Assembly: GCF_900108565.1 (NCBI RefSeq)
Contig: NZ_LT629971.1
Span: 2,728,001-2,792,000 of the forward strand
Length of the DNA: 64,000 nt
Reading direction: 5' to 3'
Source: Mycolicibacterium rutilum
Lineage (GTDB): Bacteria; Actinomycetota; Actinomycetes; Mycobacteriales; Mycobacteriaceae
Both the position numbers and the translations under genes were made by a program. This document shows positions 1 to 9,152 of the stretch, in pieces (the stretch's first letter is position 1; each line of letters begins with the position of its first letter). Under the pieces are notes generated by a model, which had not been told where the DNA came from, did not search any database, and was given only the letters and a program-made list of their open reading frames with translations.

Positions 1-2
1 TG

Positions 3-824
3 AAAGCCGCCGAGGATCGGGGCTTAACCGTACCGCGCGCCAACGGCTTCTCATCCTCTCCTGCCGTCGGTGTGACCGCAACGGTCGACGGGCACGAAAT
101 CCGAGTAGGCGGCCCCCGACTCCTCGAAGAAGTCGGCGCCCAGGAGGTTCCCGCGGCCACCGCGTGGCGCGACGAAGGCGCCATCATTCTGCACGTCATC
201 CGCGACGGAAAGGTGCTCGGCGGCCTGCGCTTGGCCGACGAGATCCGCCCCGAATCCCGCGAAGCCGTCGATGCGCTTCACAAGCTCGGCGTGCACGTCG
301 TCATGATCACCGGCGACGCCGAAGCCGTCGCCAATAGTGTCGGCCATGAACTGGGCATCGACCGGGTGTTCGCGGGGGTGCGCCCCGAAGACAAGGCGTC
401 GAAAGTTGCTGCCCTGCAACACGAGGGCAAGAAGGTTGCCATGGTCGGCGATGGAGTCAACGATGCCCCCGCCTTGGCGCAGGCCGATGTCGGTATCGCC
501 ATCGGTGCCGGCACTGACGTCGCCATTGCTTCCGCCGGTGTCATCCTGGCCAGTTCCGACCCCCGCTCGGTGCTGTCGGTCATCGAGCTGTCCCGCGCCA
601 GCTACCGCAAGATGAAACAGAATCTCTGGTGGGGCGCCGGGTACAACCTCATCTCAGTGCCCCTGGCTGCTGGCGTGCTGGCACCCATCGGCATCGTGCT
701 GCCCATGTCGGTCGGCGCCATCCTCATGTCACTGTCAACGATCGTCGTCGCGCTCAACGCGCAACTTCTGCGCCGCCTCGATTTGGCGCCCGAGGCGAGC
801 ACCCGTGCCGTTCTCAACCGTTAG
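3..824 (+). CDS. Copper-translocating P-type ATPase, CopB-like (C-terminal part)
   Basis: The reading frame is open to the window edge, so the N-terminal metal-binding region, the TM1-6 core and the phosphorylation site lie outside. What is visible is the end of the nucleotide-binding domain, the phosphorylation-domain motifs MITGD and GDGVNDAPAL, and then the last two membrane helices. The helix residues YNLISVPLAAG and MSLSTIVVALNAQLLR are those of CopB-type P1B ATPases, which export copper or silver. The next gene on the other strand encodes a His-rich membrane protein, which fits a copper-tolerance module. Family assignment is firm; the exact metal is inferred from the TM7/TM8 residues. 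Confidence 0.88.
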   Translation, partial: KAAEDRGLTVPRANGFSSSPAVGVTATVDGHEIRVGGPRLLEEVGAQEVPAATAWRDEGAIILHVIRDGKVLGGLRLADEIRPESREAVDALHKLGVHVVMITGDAEAVANSVGHELGIDRVFAGVRPEDKASKVAALQHEGKKVAMVGDGVNDAPALAQADVGIAIGAGTDVAIASAGVILASSDPRSVLSVIELSRASYRKMKQNLWWGAGYNLISVPLAAGVLAPIGIVLPMSVGAILMSLSTIVVALNAQLLRRLDLAPEASTRAVLNR

Positions 825-1040
825 GAGACGGCCCGCCATGTGGAGCATCCGGCGACCATGTGAAGTTCGAATCGCCGCTCCCAACCAAGTGGAGCTTCGC
901 ACGAAGATGAGCGAATGCAGTCGCCGGTCGAAGTTCTCGGTTATCCGTCGACCGCCGGTACCTTCGGATGCGCCGTAGACGGCGTGTAGCTGATCGACAA
1001 GCCGCCCAGTCGGAGCCGGGAAGCGGAGCAAGGAGCGCCA

Positions 1041-1548
1041 GTGACCGACCTCGCCACTGTCGAAAATTCGATTCGACGACGGTCGTTCGGCAACCCTGTC
1101 GACGCTCGATAGCAGCGGCAACCCCCACGCAACGGCCGTCACGTACGCAGCGGCCGGTGAAGGCACAAACCTGACGTTGTACATCACGACCCGGACTACG
1201 AACATCAAGGTGAGAAACATTCGACGACGACCACAGGTAGCCTTCGTCATTCCCGTGCCGCACCGCTTTCTCCCCATGATGCCGCCGGCAGCTATCCAAT
1301 TCGCGGGGTCGGCCGAAATACTGAACCACGAAAACGCCGACGCGCGAGGGGCATTCCATGCGGACTGGTTCCTCCGTCGCATTCTCGTCGCCGAGGAGCG
1401 CATCGTCTCTCAGAGTGCTGAGCTGTGCTTCATCGCGGTCCGGCCGAGGCGATGGTTATCCACCTACGGCATCGGAATGTCGGCCCTCGACATCCTGCGT
1501 CATCCGGGCGACGCCATCGGGCGGGCAGACCTGACGGGCGGAAACTAG
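1041..1548 (+). pseudogene. PPOX-fold (pyridoxamine 5'-phosphate oxidase-like) protein, apparently frameshifted
   Basis: A GTG at 1041 opens with VTDLATVENSIRRRSFGN and then hits TAG. The frame one step over, open from about 1045 to 1548, continues with LSTLDSSGNPHATAVTYAA and a split-barrel PPOX body (ITTRTTNIKVRN, RRRPQVAFV, IQFAGSAEIL). Together the two pieces read as one FMN- or F420-binding split-barrel oxidoreductase of about 165 aa, with a single frame change near 1080-1095. A shorter protein from TTG 1177 (123 aa) is possible but would lack the first beta strands. About 215 bases between the ATPase stop and this gene show no gene. A sequencing error cannot be excluded. Confidence 0.6.
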
Positions 1549-1582
1549 CCGTCAGGCCGTGGATTGGCCACTCAGGCGTAGG

Positions 1583-2467
1583 TCAATGCACATGGTCGTG
1601 GTCTTGGTGGTCGTCTAGCGGCGTCGCTGCCGGAAGCGGCTCGCTGATGGGCACGGGCGTAGCCTGCTCAGGCGCGCCGCCAGAGCCAGCGCCAGGCGCA
1701 GGAGCTTCGACTGGGCGCACGGCAGGCGGGGGAGACGTCGGCTCCGGATCGTGATTGTCATGGTCGTCGACGTGTTCTGCACTGGTTCCGTGACCATCGG
1801 AGGCGGGCTCCCCAGCGGGCGCTGCAGGGGATGGTTCAGGATGGCTGTGATGGTCGTCAGTCTGCCCTGCACCAGGTCCGTGGTGATGAGCCCCTGCTTC
1901 AGCGCCGGCTGGGGCGTGGTGGCCGTGCCGTAGACCAGAGGCAGCGCCCACTGTGGACGCCAACGTGACGATCCCAATCGCGCCCAGGAGCACCATGGCA
2001 CTGCCGAAGGCGGGCACCGGTTCTCCTTGAAGGCCGCGGTGCCAGACCCAGCCAGCGCCCATGACGACATAGATCTGAAGCAGCAACGCGCATAGGTCCG
2101 CGGCTTGGATCAGTTCGGCTTGACCGGCGTGGGGCCCGAGCGGCGCTCCCGCGGTTCTCGACACGGACCAAAGCGCAATAACGGCAAGGTTGACCATGAT
2201 GCCAAGGGCCAGCACCGGGGTGGTGGTACGGGTGAGTACTAGCCGCGCCCACAACAGTTGGAACAGCGCGATGCCAGCGAAAAACAGGCCCGCTGGCATC
2301 CATTCCTGCCAGTGGGCGGGAACGACGGCGAAATGGATGACAGAAGCGCCTAGTGAGGCGAGCGCGGCAAGCCGAGCCGCTAACCGGCTGTCGGTCTTCT
2401 TCGCTGTCCTAGGCGCCACCGAACCAGGATGACAGCGCCACCCTCGACACTGGCGGCATGAGGCCAC
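1583..2467 (-). CDS. Membrane protein with long His-rich C-terminal tail
   Basis: The N-terminal half has about four or five hydrophobic helices (LAALASLGASVIHFAVVP, PAGLFFAGIALFQLLWA, TPVLALGIMVNLAVIALW, LCALLLQIYVVMGAGWV, FGSAMVLLGAIGIVTLAS). The last ~110 residues are His/Asp/Pro-rich, with HGHH, HHHG, DDHHSH, DDHDNHD and DDHQDHDHVH clusters typical of transition-metal binding. No enzyme motif is seen. It follows a copper ATPase on the opposite strand, so a role in metal sensing or buffering is likely but inferred. The first 16 residues contain two Cys pairs of doubtful reality; a second GTG start at 2419 is equally plausible. Confidence 0.7.
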   Translation of the reverse strand: MASCRQCRGWRCHPGSVAPRTAKKTDSRLAARLAALASLGASVIHFAVVPAHWQEWMPAGLFFAGIALFQLLWARLVLTRTTTPVLALGIMVNLAVIALWSVSRTAGAPLGPHAGQAELIQAADLCALLLQIYVVMGAGWVWHRGLQGEPVPAFGSAMVLLGAIGIVTLASTVGAASGLRHGHHAPAGAEAGAHHHGPGAGQTDDHHSHPEPSPAAPAGEPASDGHGTSAEHVDDHDNHDPEPTSPPPAVRPVEAPAPGAGSGGAPEQATPVPISEPLPAATPLDDHQDHDHVH

Positions 2468-2672
2468 ATCTCAATACGAACGAGATTCATTCGTCATCAA
2501 CTACTGCCGCCCTACGTAGATGGCTCGATGCGACCCTTGGTCTGCGCGTCTCAACCCTCGCCGTTCGGCGATAACCAACACCGGCTTCTCTTGAGACCTC
2601 GCCGATGCGGCAGTAGCGCACGTCGCTGTTCGCGTCCGGAAACGGCTCAGATTGTCGCCGGGACTACGCGTG

Positions 2673-5249
2673 TCACTGTGTCCTGGTGCGCAGTCGTATT
2701 TGCAGTTGTTGACGAACGTCCTGGTGGATATCAGCACGAATGGTTGGGGCAACTTCAAGTGTCGCCGCCAGTCCGTAGCGAATTGGTGCCGCCAGGCGTC
2801 CTACGTCGACGCGACAGTCGACGTTGATCTCCAGCGCATCGCTGGCAGTGAACACGACGGCCCGCTGACCTTCAAGAATCTCGTGTTGAACCGTACCGTT
2901 GCGGGACACGCGCGCTTCAGCTTCCAGGCGCTCGACTCCCAGTGGCTGACGCGGCGGCTCGAAAGATAAACGGGCCATACGATGTCGGCGCGTCGCTGTG
3001 TTGACCGGGGAAAGCCAGGCCAGGGTTATCGTCAGCCGTCGCCAGTCGGTCGTCGCAGCCAGGCTGGCCGGCAGAGGCAGTGCAAATGTCTGGCGTTGGT
3101 CGGCTGTGATGGACCCGGCGCCGAGGAGGAGAACTCTGTTGGTCGCGGCTGTGACGATCCGTTCGGCGTCGATGGCGCCGTAGCCAAGTAGCTGAGAGAT
3201 GTCACGACGGTTGAGATCGGCGCCGCCGCCTATGGTGCGGGTCAGCCCCTCGCGTATGGCGCCCCAGGATGCGGCGTGAACAAGCAAAGCCTTGGCAAGC
3301 ACAGGATGGTATTCGGCGGTGGCGAACGGTGGTTCGCCGTCGGCGGACTGTAGGGCTTCAAGCACATCGAAGATGTGGTCGGCGGTGCGCGTCGCGAGGG
3401 CGGTGGCATTGCTGGTTCCGTGCAGATAGGCCGTTCCGTTGAGCGCGCCGCCGTGTCCGGGTGCGGCGACGCGCATACCGGGGCCGGTGATCGTTGTTTC
3501 CGCCGGATACAAGGTCGTGGTTCCTTCGGCCGAAGGCGGACGCTGGTGCAGACTTCGACCGCCGGGCAGCAGTATCTCCGGTTTTACCGAGTTGCGGTGG
3601 CCGAAACCCACGGGACTGTAGAGCGCGGGCATTCCCGCGTCGGCGCTGTCGAGCACCGTGTCGCTGGTTGGGGTGGTCGCGGCGTCTGCATGCAGGGCTC
3701 CCACGGAGATGACGTTCACCGCCTCAGCGGGGGAGAGGAGTCGTCGACGGCGCGCCTGCGCGTACATGGCGGTGCCCACCGCGCGCCGTAGTTCGGATAC
3801 ATCGAGCAGCGCTGCTGCGGGGATGTCGGCATCAATGGGATGGTTGCCCGCGCTGACCAGGATCAGCACGTTGTACGTGTGGGCGAGCCAATCCAACAAT
3901 TTCGCTAGGGGGCTGATTCGGCGTACGAACATCTGGATGGGGTCGCCGATGGACAAGTTGACGATTCTCACGCTGAGAGCCGCAGGATCGTGTTGGCCGT
4001 GTCGCTCGAACAGGCGTCGAAAGGCTTCGTGGATGAGGTCGACTAATAGCCGGTCCCTCAGCACGGTTTCGCCTTGGCCACTGAATGGGTGTGGCTGCAT
4101 GATCGGCCGCACGTACACGCGGCGCTGTGTTGATTCGCCGGGAGCGTTGAGGTCGCCGTGGCAAATCAGCGACGCCATGGCGGTGCCGTGCTGCATCTGT
4201 GATGCGGTATAGGACGCAGCGATCTGGTCAGGATCGTCGATGATCAGACGTTCGGAGAGGACGATGTGACCGGCCATCGGCAGGCCATCGAGCAGGGCGA
4301 TCCGTGGACGTCGGTCGACGGGCTTCACCGAAAACACCTCGGGCTCAACAGGTTCGTCGGAGGGCGCTGCTGACGGAAAGGTCATCGGCCGTGCCGGGGA
4401 CACATACATGATGGTGTCGGTAGTCAACAGTGCGATCGCGTCGGGCCCGCGATCAAGGACCGCTTCGACCTGACTGTAGGGGATATCAGCGAGAATGGCG
4501 TGATAGCCGATGCCGGTGAGTGTCGATTGAGTGATGACTTGGCCGCCGGCTGCGGTGATGAGTTCCCGCACAGTCGTTTCGGCAACCGCCCGGCGGGCGG
4601 CATCGCGGCGGAACCACAGCTCGACTTCGACGCGGGCCGTGGTAGCTGACTGTCCCACGACGGCGACGTCTTCGCGCCAGCGCTCCAGCAGACCGGTCTC
4701 ACGGACCCGATCTTGGGGTCCCCAGCGCCTCACCTCGCGCAACAGCGAAAAGACCTCGCGTAAGGGCGCTAACCCGAAAGGCATTGCTGCATCGCGGTTC
4801 TCCTGCCATCGCGCGAAGAGGGTGAGGAGCTCAACGACGGCCTGGCTGTTCGACATCACAACATAGAAACTGTCGGTCACGGCATCGTCGCTCGGTTCGC
4901 CATCGCGTACGGCGTGGAAGTCGTCGTCGGCTGCGAACTCGTCGCCATCAACTTCGAGGAGGAACTCCAGGCCGGGCACACGGGCTGCGGCTCGCGCGAA
5001 CTCGGCTACGGGTGCGGCGAGGTCGAAGACCACCACAAGCTCGGGATCGGCTTCACTGGTGTCACCGTCCACGTCGACGCGCCCAGCCTGCAGAGCCTCT
5101 TGGAGAGCGGCGAACTGTGGTGCTAGCCGCTGCCCTTGCCGGGCCGGTTCCGGTCCGGCGATGCGAGTTCCAGGAAAGCGGGGCGCGCCGGTAGGTATAG
5201 GCCCGGTCACCGGGGCGCCGAACGACAGCGGTGGACGCGGAGAGGTCAC
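2673..5249 (-). CDS. Subtilisin-like serine protease, IetS-like
   Basis: An 858-aa protein with a peptidase S8 domain in its middle. The Asp is in ALLDGLP (D321), the His in QMQHGTAMAS (H354), the oxyanion Asn in SAGNH (N469) and the nucleophile in LHGTSNATA (S613). All catalytic residues are present. No signal peptide or transmembrane helix is visible, so it should be cytoplasmic, unlike mycosins. About 300 residues precede the catalytic domain and about 240 follow it. Its GTG start overlaps the stop of the upstream AAA ATPase by 4 nt, so the two are translationally coupled. Subtilase plus AAA ATPase is the layout of IetAS, known from Agrobacterium Ti plasmid stability and reported as an antiphage system. 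The link is by architecture only. Confidence 0.82.
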   Translation of the reverse strand: MTSPRPPLSFGAPVTGPIPTGAPRFPGTRIAGPEPARQGQRLAPQFAALQEALQAGRVDVDGDTSEADPELVVVFDLAAPVAEFARAAARVPGLEFLLEVDGDEFAADDDFHAVRDGEPSDDAVTDSFYVVMSNSQAVVELLTLFARWQENRDAAMPFGLAPLREVFSLLREVRRWGPQDRVRETGLLERWREDVAVVGQSATTARVEVELWFRRDAARRAVAETTVRELITAAGGQVITQSTLTGIGYHAILADIPYSQVEAVLDRGPDAIALLTTDTIMYVSPARPMTFPSAAPSDEPVEPEVFSVKPVDRRPRIALLDGLPMAGHIVLSERLIIDDPDQIAASYTASQMQHGTAMASLICHGDLNAPGESTQRRVYVRPIMQPHPFSGQGETVLRDRLLVDLIHEAFRRLFERHGQHDPAALSVRIVNLSIGDPIQMFVRRISPLAKLLDWLAHTYNVLILVSAGNHPIDADIPAAALLDVSELRRAVGTAMYAQARRRRLLSPAEAVNVISVGALHADAATTPTSDTVLDSADAGMPALYSPVGFGHRNSVKPEILLPGGRSLHQRPPSAEGTTTLYPAETTITGPGMRVAAPGHGGALNGTAYLHGTSNATALATRTADHIFDVLEALQSADGEPPFATAEYHPVLAKALLVHAASWGAIREGLTRTIGGGADLNRRDISQLLGYGAIDAERIVTAATNRVLLLGAGSITADQRQTFALPLPASLAATTDWRRLTITLAWLSPVNTATRRHRMARLSFEPPRQPLGVERLEAEARVSRNGTVQHEILEGQRAVVFTASDALEINVDCRVDVGRLAAPIRYGLAATLEVAPTIRADIHQDVRQQLQIRLRTRTQ

Positions 5250-6208
5250 ATCTCCCTTATGGCGTTGCGCTGCTTGAGCCGTTCGCGCACCACATCCTCG
5301 ACACGGCCATCGGGTAGCGACAACACATAGCGCCGCATGACATCCAGCGCGAACTCCTCAATGTCGGCGTAGCTGGCGCCCGCAAGCTTGTCGGCGAGGG
5401 TGCGCGGCGCCATACCGAGGTTCCCGCCGAGCCGCATACGCAGCTGCTCGAGAAAAACCGTGGCCTGTATGCGCGACGGGGGAGGCAGTGTTAACCGCAC
5501 CTGAAAGCGGCGCCACGCCGCGCGGTCGAGCAGTTCGCCATGGTTGGTCGCGCAGACGGCGACGACGTGGGAGGGCAAGCGATCGATCTGTAGGAGCAAC
5601 GTCGAAACGACGCGCTTGATTTCGCCGGTTTCGTGCGCGTCGGAGCGCTCCTTTGCGATGGTGTCGAACTCGTCGAAAAAGAGCACGCAGCGCCGAGTCC
5701 TTGCGAACTCGAAAACGTGATCGATTCGACTCGTTGTCTCTCCAAGAAAGCTAGATACAACTCCCTCGTAACGCACGGCGTAGAACGGCACCATCAACTC
5801 CGCTGCCAACGCTTCTGCAAGCGAGGTTTTACCGTTACCAGGCGGACCTTCCAAAAGGATGCGGTTACGCGGTTCCAGGCCGTGGCTGCGGAGAAGCTCG
5901 CTACGGTGATGCTCCTCGATGATCTCGGTCACCGCCGCCGTGACGGCAGGCGCCAGATGCACCTCTGACAATCGCCGCTTAGGCACAATTTCGGTGACCA
6001 GATCAGCGACCTGGCGGGCGGTGTCATCACGGGCGAGCAGGCTGCGAGCACCGGCAGTGGTGATCAATTCAGACAGACGATCAGCCACAAGATGGTGCTG
6101 ATTATTGCGCTCCTCGGCGATGATCGCCTCCACCAGCATGCGAAAGCGGGCGACGTCGCCACGCTGCTGCGCCTCGACCAGATCAATCACCAGGTCAGAC
6201 CTCGCCAT
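5246..6208 (-). CDS. AAA ATPase, IetA-like
   Basis: A 320-aa protein. Residues 1-110 are mostly helical. A single AAA domain follows with Walker A GPPGNGKT (121-128), Walker B VLFFDE (175-180), a sensor-1 region CATNH (219-223) and an Arg pair in AWRRFQ (about 233) where the arginine finger sits. The ATG at 6208 was chosen because AAGGAGG lies a few bases upstream; the frame extends to 6352 without an RBS. It overlaps the downstream subtilase by 4 nt. In IetAS systems the ATPase is thought to control the protease, acting as antitoxin or sensor, and the same is inferred here. Confidence 0.82.
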   Translation of the reverse strand: MARSDLVIDLVEAQQRGDVARFRMLVEAIIAEERNNQHHLVADRLSELITTAGARSLLARDDTARQVADLVTEIVPKRRLSEVHLAPAVTAAVTEIIEEHHRSELLRSHGLEPRNRILLEGPPGNGKTSLAEALAAELMVPFYAVRYEGVVSSFLGETTSRIDHVFEFARTRRCVLFFDEFDTIAKERSDAHETGEIKRVVSTLLLQIDRLPSHVVAVCATNHGELLDRAAWRRFQVRLTLPPPSRIQATVFLEQLRMRLGGNLGMAPRTLADKLAGASYADIEEFALDVMRRYVLSLPDGRVEDVVRERLKQRNAIREM

Positions 6209-6611
6209 GGCCCCCTCCTTGCACAATGCCGCTCGCTCGATCATTGCAGATGCGCGCACCACCGCGGGTTCAGCGCCGCACAATGTGGTGCCCTCTAGCA
6301 GCGCCAAGAGCCTCCAGATAGCTGTCCGAGGATTCCTTGCCCGCTCAGCCACCGGCCCCGCGCTGGCTGGCCCACAAGCTGCCCGGAGGTGTCACTGGAG
6401 GCGCAGTGGTGTGCCGCTAGCGATCGTCGGCGCCCGGTTGCCTAGCTGACTGGTGTGGACGCGACACCCGTTCCAATCGGCGGGATGATCATCGAGTCCT
6501 AGAGTGCGGCGACTGGTGCGGGGTCGCTCCGGCGTCGAAGGCGGCCACGTCCAGGGAAGGCCGGTTACTGTCAGCCCAACCGGAAACAAGTCCTTGACCG
6601 GAGGTATCGAC
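6209..6611. promoter_or_regulatory. Divergent intergenic region between AAA ATPase and methyltransferase
   Basis: About 400 bases separate the two divergent starts. Both genes have clear ribosome binding sites at the edges: GGAGGGGGCC before the ATPase ATG and GGAGG at 6600-6604 before the methyltransferase GTG. The interval should hold both promoters, but I see no strong sigma-factor hexamers or palindromes, and no convincing gene. Confidence 0.4.
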
Positions 6612-7529
6612 GTGGCAGTGCGAGGCGAGCGAATCCTGGCAGCAGCGCTGGCAGCAGCGGGAAGGCGGCGATTCCGGAACCGGATCGCCGGGCAAGCCGC
6701 CCGCTACTGGTCGGCGCCCACAGGATCGGCCTGGGAAGCGAACTCACACTGGCGCAACGGAATCGGTGATCAAGCCTGGCTGGAGGTCGGTGACGACCAC
6801 TGGAAGATCTATGAAACCTTCGCCCGAGCCCTTAATTCGCCCAGCCCGAACAAAGTGATGGAGTGGGGCGCCGGCGGCGGGGCCAACGCCGTGGCTTTCG
6901 CCCCCCATGCGCAGCGGTTCATCGCCGCCGACATCTCCCAAGAAAACCTCGACGAATGCGTCCGACAAGTCCGCGCGACGTGCACGACACCCGTCGAGAC
7001 ACGGCGCATCGACCTCGCCTGCCCCGAACAAGCCACCGTCGGATTGGCGGGCAGCTGCGATGTCTTCCTGTGTCTATACGTGATCGAGCTAACGACGGGC
7101 GCGAACGCGGTACGGGCCATCCTTAAAATCGCCCGCACCGTGTTGGCCCCCGGAGGCATGGCGCTGGTCCAAATCAAGTACCACACCAGCGATCGTCGGA
7201 CCCGCGGCTTCGCCGGGACAGCCTACGACCGAAACCTCGCATCGACCACCACCTTCACCATCGAAGAGTTTTGGAACCTGGCGGCAGAGTGCGGCCTCAC
7301 CCCACGGCTAATCACCTTGGTGCCGGAAAACCGTCTCGACAGCCGCTACGCCTACTACGCCCTCACAAATCCAGCCGCCGTGCAACCCGCGCCGCCTGAC
7401 GAGCATCTGCTCGACGTCAAGTACACAGAGTTCGCCGCCACGTTCAACGCTGACGTCGCCGACGCAGAGAGGCGCGCGGCGCGCGGCAACTACAGCCGCC
7501 GTGAGGGCGAAACAACCGTCGACGACTGA
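6612..7529 (+). CDS. Class I SAM-dependent methyltransferase
   Basis: A 305-aa protein with SAM-binding motif I at VMEWGAGGGANAV (about 82-94), an acidic strand-2 end in FIAADIS, and the later strand CDVFLCLYVIELT where motif IV normally lies. The C-terminal part FTIEEFWNLAAECGL is typical of small-molecule or sugar methyltransferases with a class I Rossmann fold. GTG 6612 was chosen for its GGAGG seven bases upstream; the frame is open further to 6504. The substrate is unknown. It diverges from the IetAS-like pair, and there is no DNA-methylase catalytic motif such as NPPY or DPPY, so a restriction-modification role is not supported. Confidence 0.7.
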   Translation: MAVRGERILAAALAAAGRRRFRNRIAGQAARYWSAPTGSAWEANSHWRNGIGDQAWLEVGDDHWKIYETFARALNSPSPNKVMEWGAGGGANAVAFAPHAQRFIAADISQENLDECVRQVRATCTTPVETRRIDLACPEQATVGLAGSCDVFLCLYVIELTTGANAVRAILKIARTVLAPGGMALVQIKYHTSDRRTRGFAGTAYDRNLASTTTFTIEEFWNLAAECGLTPRLITLVPENRLDSRYAYYALTNPAAVQPAPPDEHLLDVKYTEFAATFNADVADAERRAARGNYSRREGETTVDD

Positions 7530-7695
7530 CGGTTAATCGGCTTGCCGCTGACTGGTGTATTAACCGACTCTCCCTGCGTAGACGGCGCGGTGGCATCGTA
7601 GGCAGTTCGGAGATTCCGAGCAGCCAGCCCTAGTTGCTCGCGAATGTGGCTGTGGTGGTGGACGATAGCGCGCGGCCCGTCCTACGTTTGCGTCT

Positions 7696-8568
7696 ATGAG
7701 CGGAAGTGAGAAGTTGCGGGCGCGCAAGCGTGCGGTGGAAGCGCAGCGCAGGGCGAACGAGAAACGCGCGAGCCTTGAACGCGCCAATGTAGACGATGCC
7801 GCCTCGGTTCGTGTGCTGCTCCAGCGGCTGGGCGCCGTTGACGCTTGGGAGAGTGTGCGCCTCGATCAAGTGAATGAAAACGTGCGCACGGACGCAGCCC
7901 GCAAGCGTGTGAGTCATTTCGTCAACCTGCAAACGGTTACTGGGCGGATGAGGGACCGCGGTCAGACGATCGCGTCGATCGCTACTCTCGCTGAGGTCGA
8001 GGTTCGCGACCTCCAAAATGTCCTTCGCAGAGCGCGTGCTGACGAGGGCAGCGCGCAGCGTGCAACGGAGTCTCGAAACGCCGCGGCCCTCCGCGCAAAC
8101 GGCGCAAGTCTGGGGAGCCATAGCGCAGTTGGCGTTGACCATCATCAACCGATCGCAGCGGACAACTACCCGACATCAGATCCGAACCGGTGCGTCCGTT
8201 GCGACGCGGTCATGCTAGATCCCGAAGTCACTTCCCGGCGGGGGCGTCCGCGTCGCTATTGCTCTGACACGTGCCGCAGAGACGCCTCGGCCGCGCGTAC
8301 AGCAGCACAGCGGCACGGAGAACCGATTCGCATCGTCGAGGTTCCTCGTGCTGCCGTCCGAAGTGCATCGGGTACACAGCAACACGGTGCCACCGCTCCG
8401 GTAATTCGTTCCGCATGCGACGCGGTAGAATTCGCGCTCCGAAACGCGGATGCCATGAAGATATTATTGTCGAGTGTGGCTGAGCGGGCACGGCGTAAAG
8501 AGTTGGACCGCAGCACATTTGAGGCCGCCCGAGAACTCGCCAAAGTGGTCTATCCAAATAGGAATTAA
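7696..8568 (+). CDS. Hypothetical protein with zinc-knuckle motif
   Basis: A 290-aa protein with a strongly charged helical N-terminus (RARKRAVEAQRRANEKRASLE), a possible helix-turn-helix-like stretch (TIASIATLAEVEVRDLQNVLRRA, about 91-113) and a four-Cys knuckle: CVRC at 166-169 and YCSDTC at 188-193 separated by an Arg-rich RRGRPRRY. The second half of such a knuckle is seen in nucleic-acid-binding proteins of mobile elements. No catalytic motif is present. The gene stands alone on the element, with ~165 bases before it and ~290 after it that carry nothing recognisable. Nucleic-acid binding is an inference. Confidence 0.55.
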   Translation: MSGSEKLRARKRAVEAQRRANEKRASLERANVDDAASVRVLLQRLGAVDAWESVRLDQVNENVRTDAARKRVSHFVNLQTVTGRMRDRGQTIASIATLAEVEVRDLQNVLRRARADEGSAQRATESRNAAALRANGASLGSHSAVGVDHHQPIAADNYPTSDPNRCVRCDAVMLDPEVTSRRGRPRRYCSDTCRRDASAARTAAQRHGEPIRIVEVPRAAVRSASGTQQHGATAPVIRSACDAVEFALRNADAMKILLSSVAERARRKELDRSTFEAARELAKVVYPNRN

Positions 8569-8855
8569 CGCGTACCCTGGCTCGGCGCTACCCCGTCAGA
8601 TGCGACGCATGTCGTGTTCCGCCTTCACTTGATGGGGCATTGCTGGCCATGCAAACAGGCGGCGGCATCAATCCCAGCGTGACTGATCCTGACATATGAG
8701 AGTTCGGCTGGAATCAAACGTTCTGGACATGACGCGGCTGCCAGTGTCCTGTTTGCTTGAAATTGCAGATCAGCCCACTGAACTGGGAGTATCTGCTAAA
8801 CGAATGTGTGCTCAGCTGTGGCGAAGTGTCTGTGCGAAGCGGTACTTTATGGGTC

Positions 8856-9152
8856 ATGGAGCGTCTAGATCTGCAGCCGGCCACCGCGCGGGGCGGAATT
8901 GCGGCAGCTGGCGTGGCCGGTTCAGACGCCGCGTCTGTCGAACCGGCCGGTCCAATCGCTAGCGGCAGTCTGTCCATCATCGACGCCGCAGCCGGCCTCG
9001 CAGACTTCACTTCTGTCGCTGCCCAGCAGGGTCACGCGGCGGGGCTCCTTCTGCGGGTTGAAGCATTAAGCACTGCAGCGGCCGCAGCAGTGAATTCCCT
9101 TGTTGTCGTTGATGAACTGAACGCGACACAGCTTCGATCCGTGGTGGAGTGA
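8856..9152 (+). CDS. EspC-like small protein (type VII secretion-associated type)
   Basis: A 98-aa protein beginning MERLDLQPATARGGIAAAG and then Ala-rich helices of the type found in the EspC/DUF2580 family of small type VII secretion substrates: a VQP/LQP motif near the N-terminus, two amphipathic helices and a length near 100. No WXG is seen. ATG 8856 was chosen as giving family length; an in-frame ATG at 8757 would add a poorly conserved extension. It is first in a run of four co-directional genes and overlaps the next by 4 nt. Assignment is by composition and length, so confidence is moderate. Confidence 0.5.
   Translation: MERLDLQPATARGGIAAAGVAGSDAASVEPAGPIASGSLSIIDAAAGLADFTSVAAQQGHAAGLLLRVEALSTAAAAAVNSLVVVDELNATQLRSVVE

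Noticed and set aside
855..885. TTCGAATC sequence that looks like a tRNA T-loop after the copper ATPase gene
   Set aside because: The flanking bases do not form a T-stem and no acceptor or anticodon arm can be folded upstream, so it is not an att-site tRNA fragment.
6612..7529. Methyltransferase as part of a restriction-modification system
   Set aside because: No DNA-methylase motif IV (NPPY/DPPY) or target-recognition domain, and no restriction enzyme nearby.
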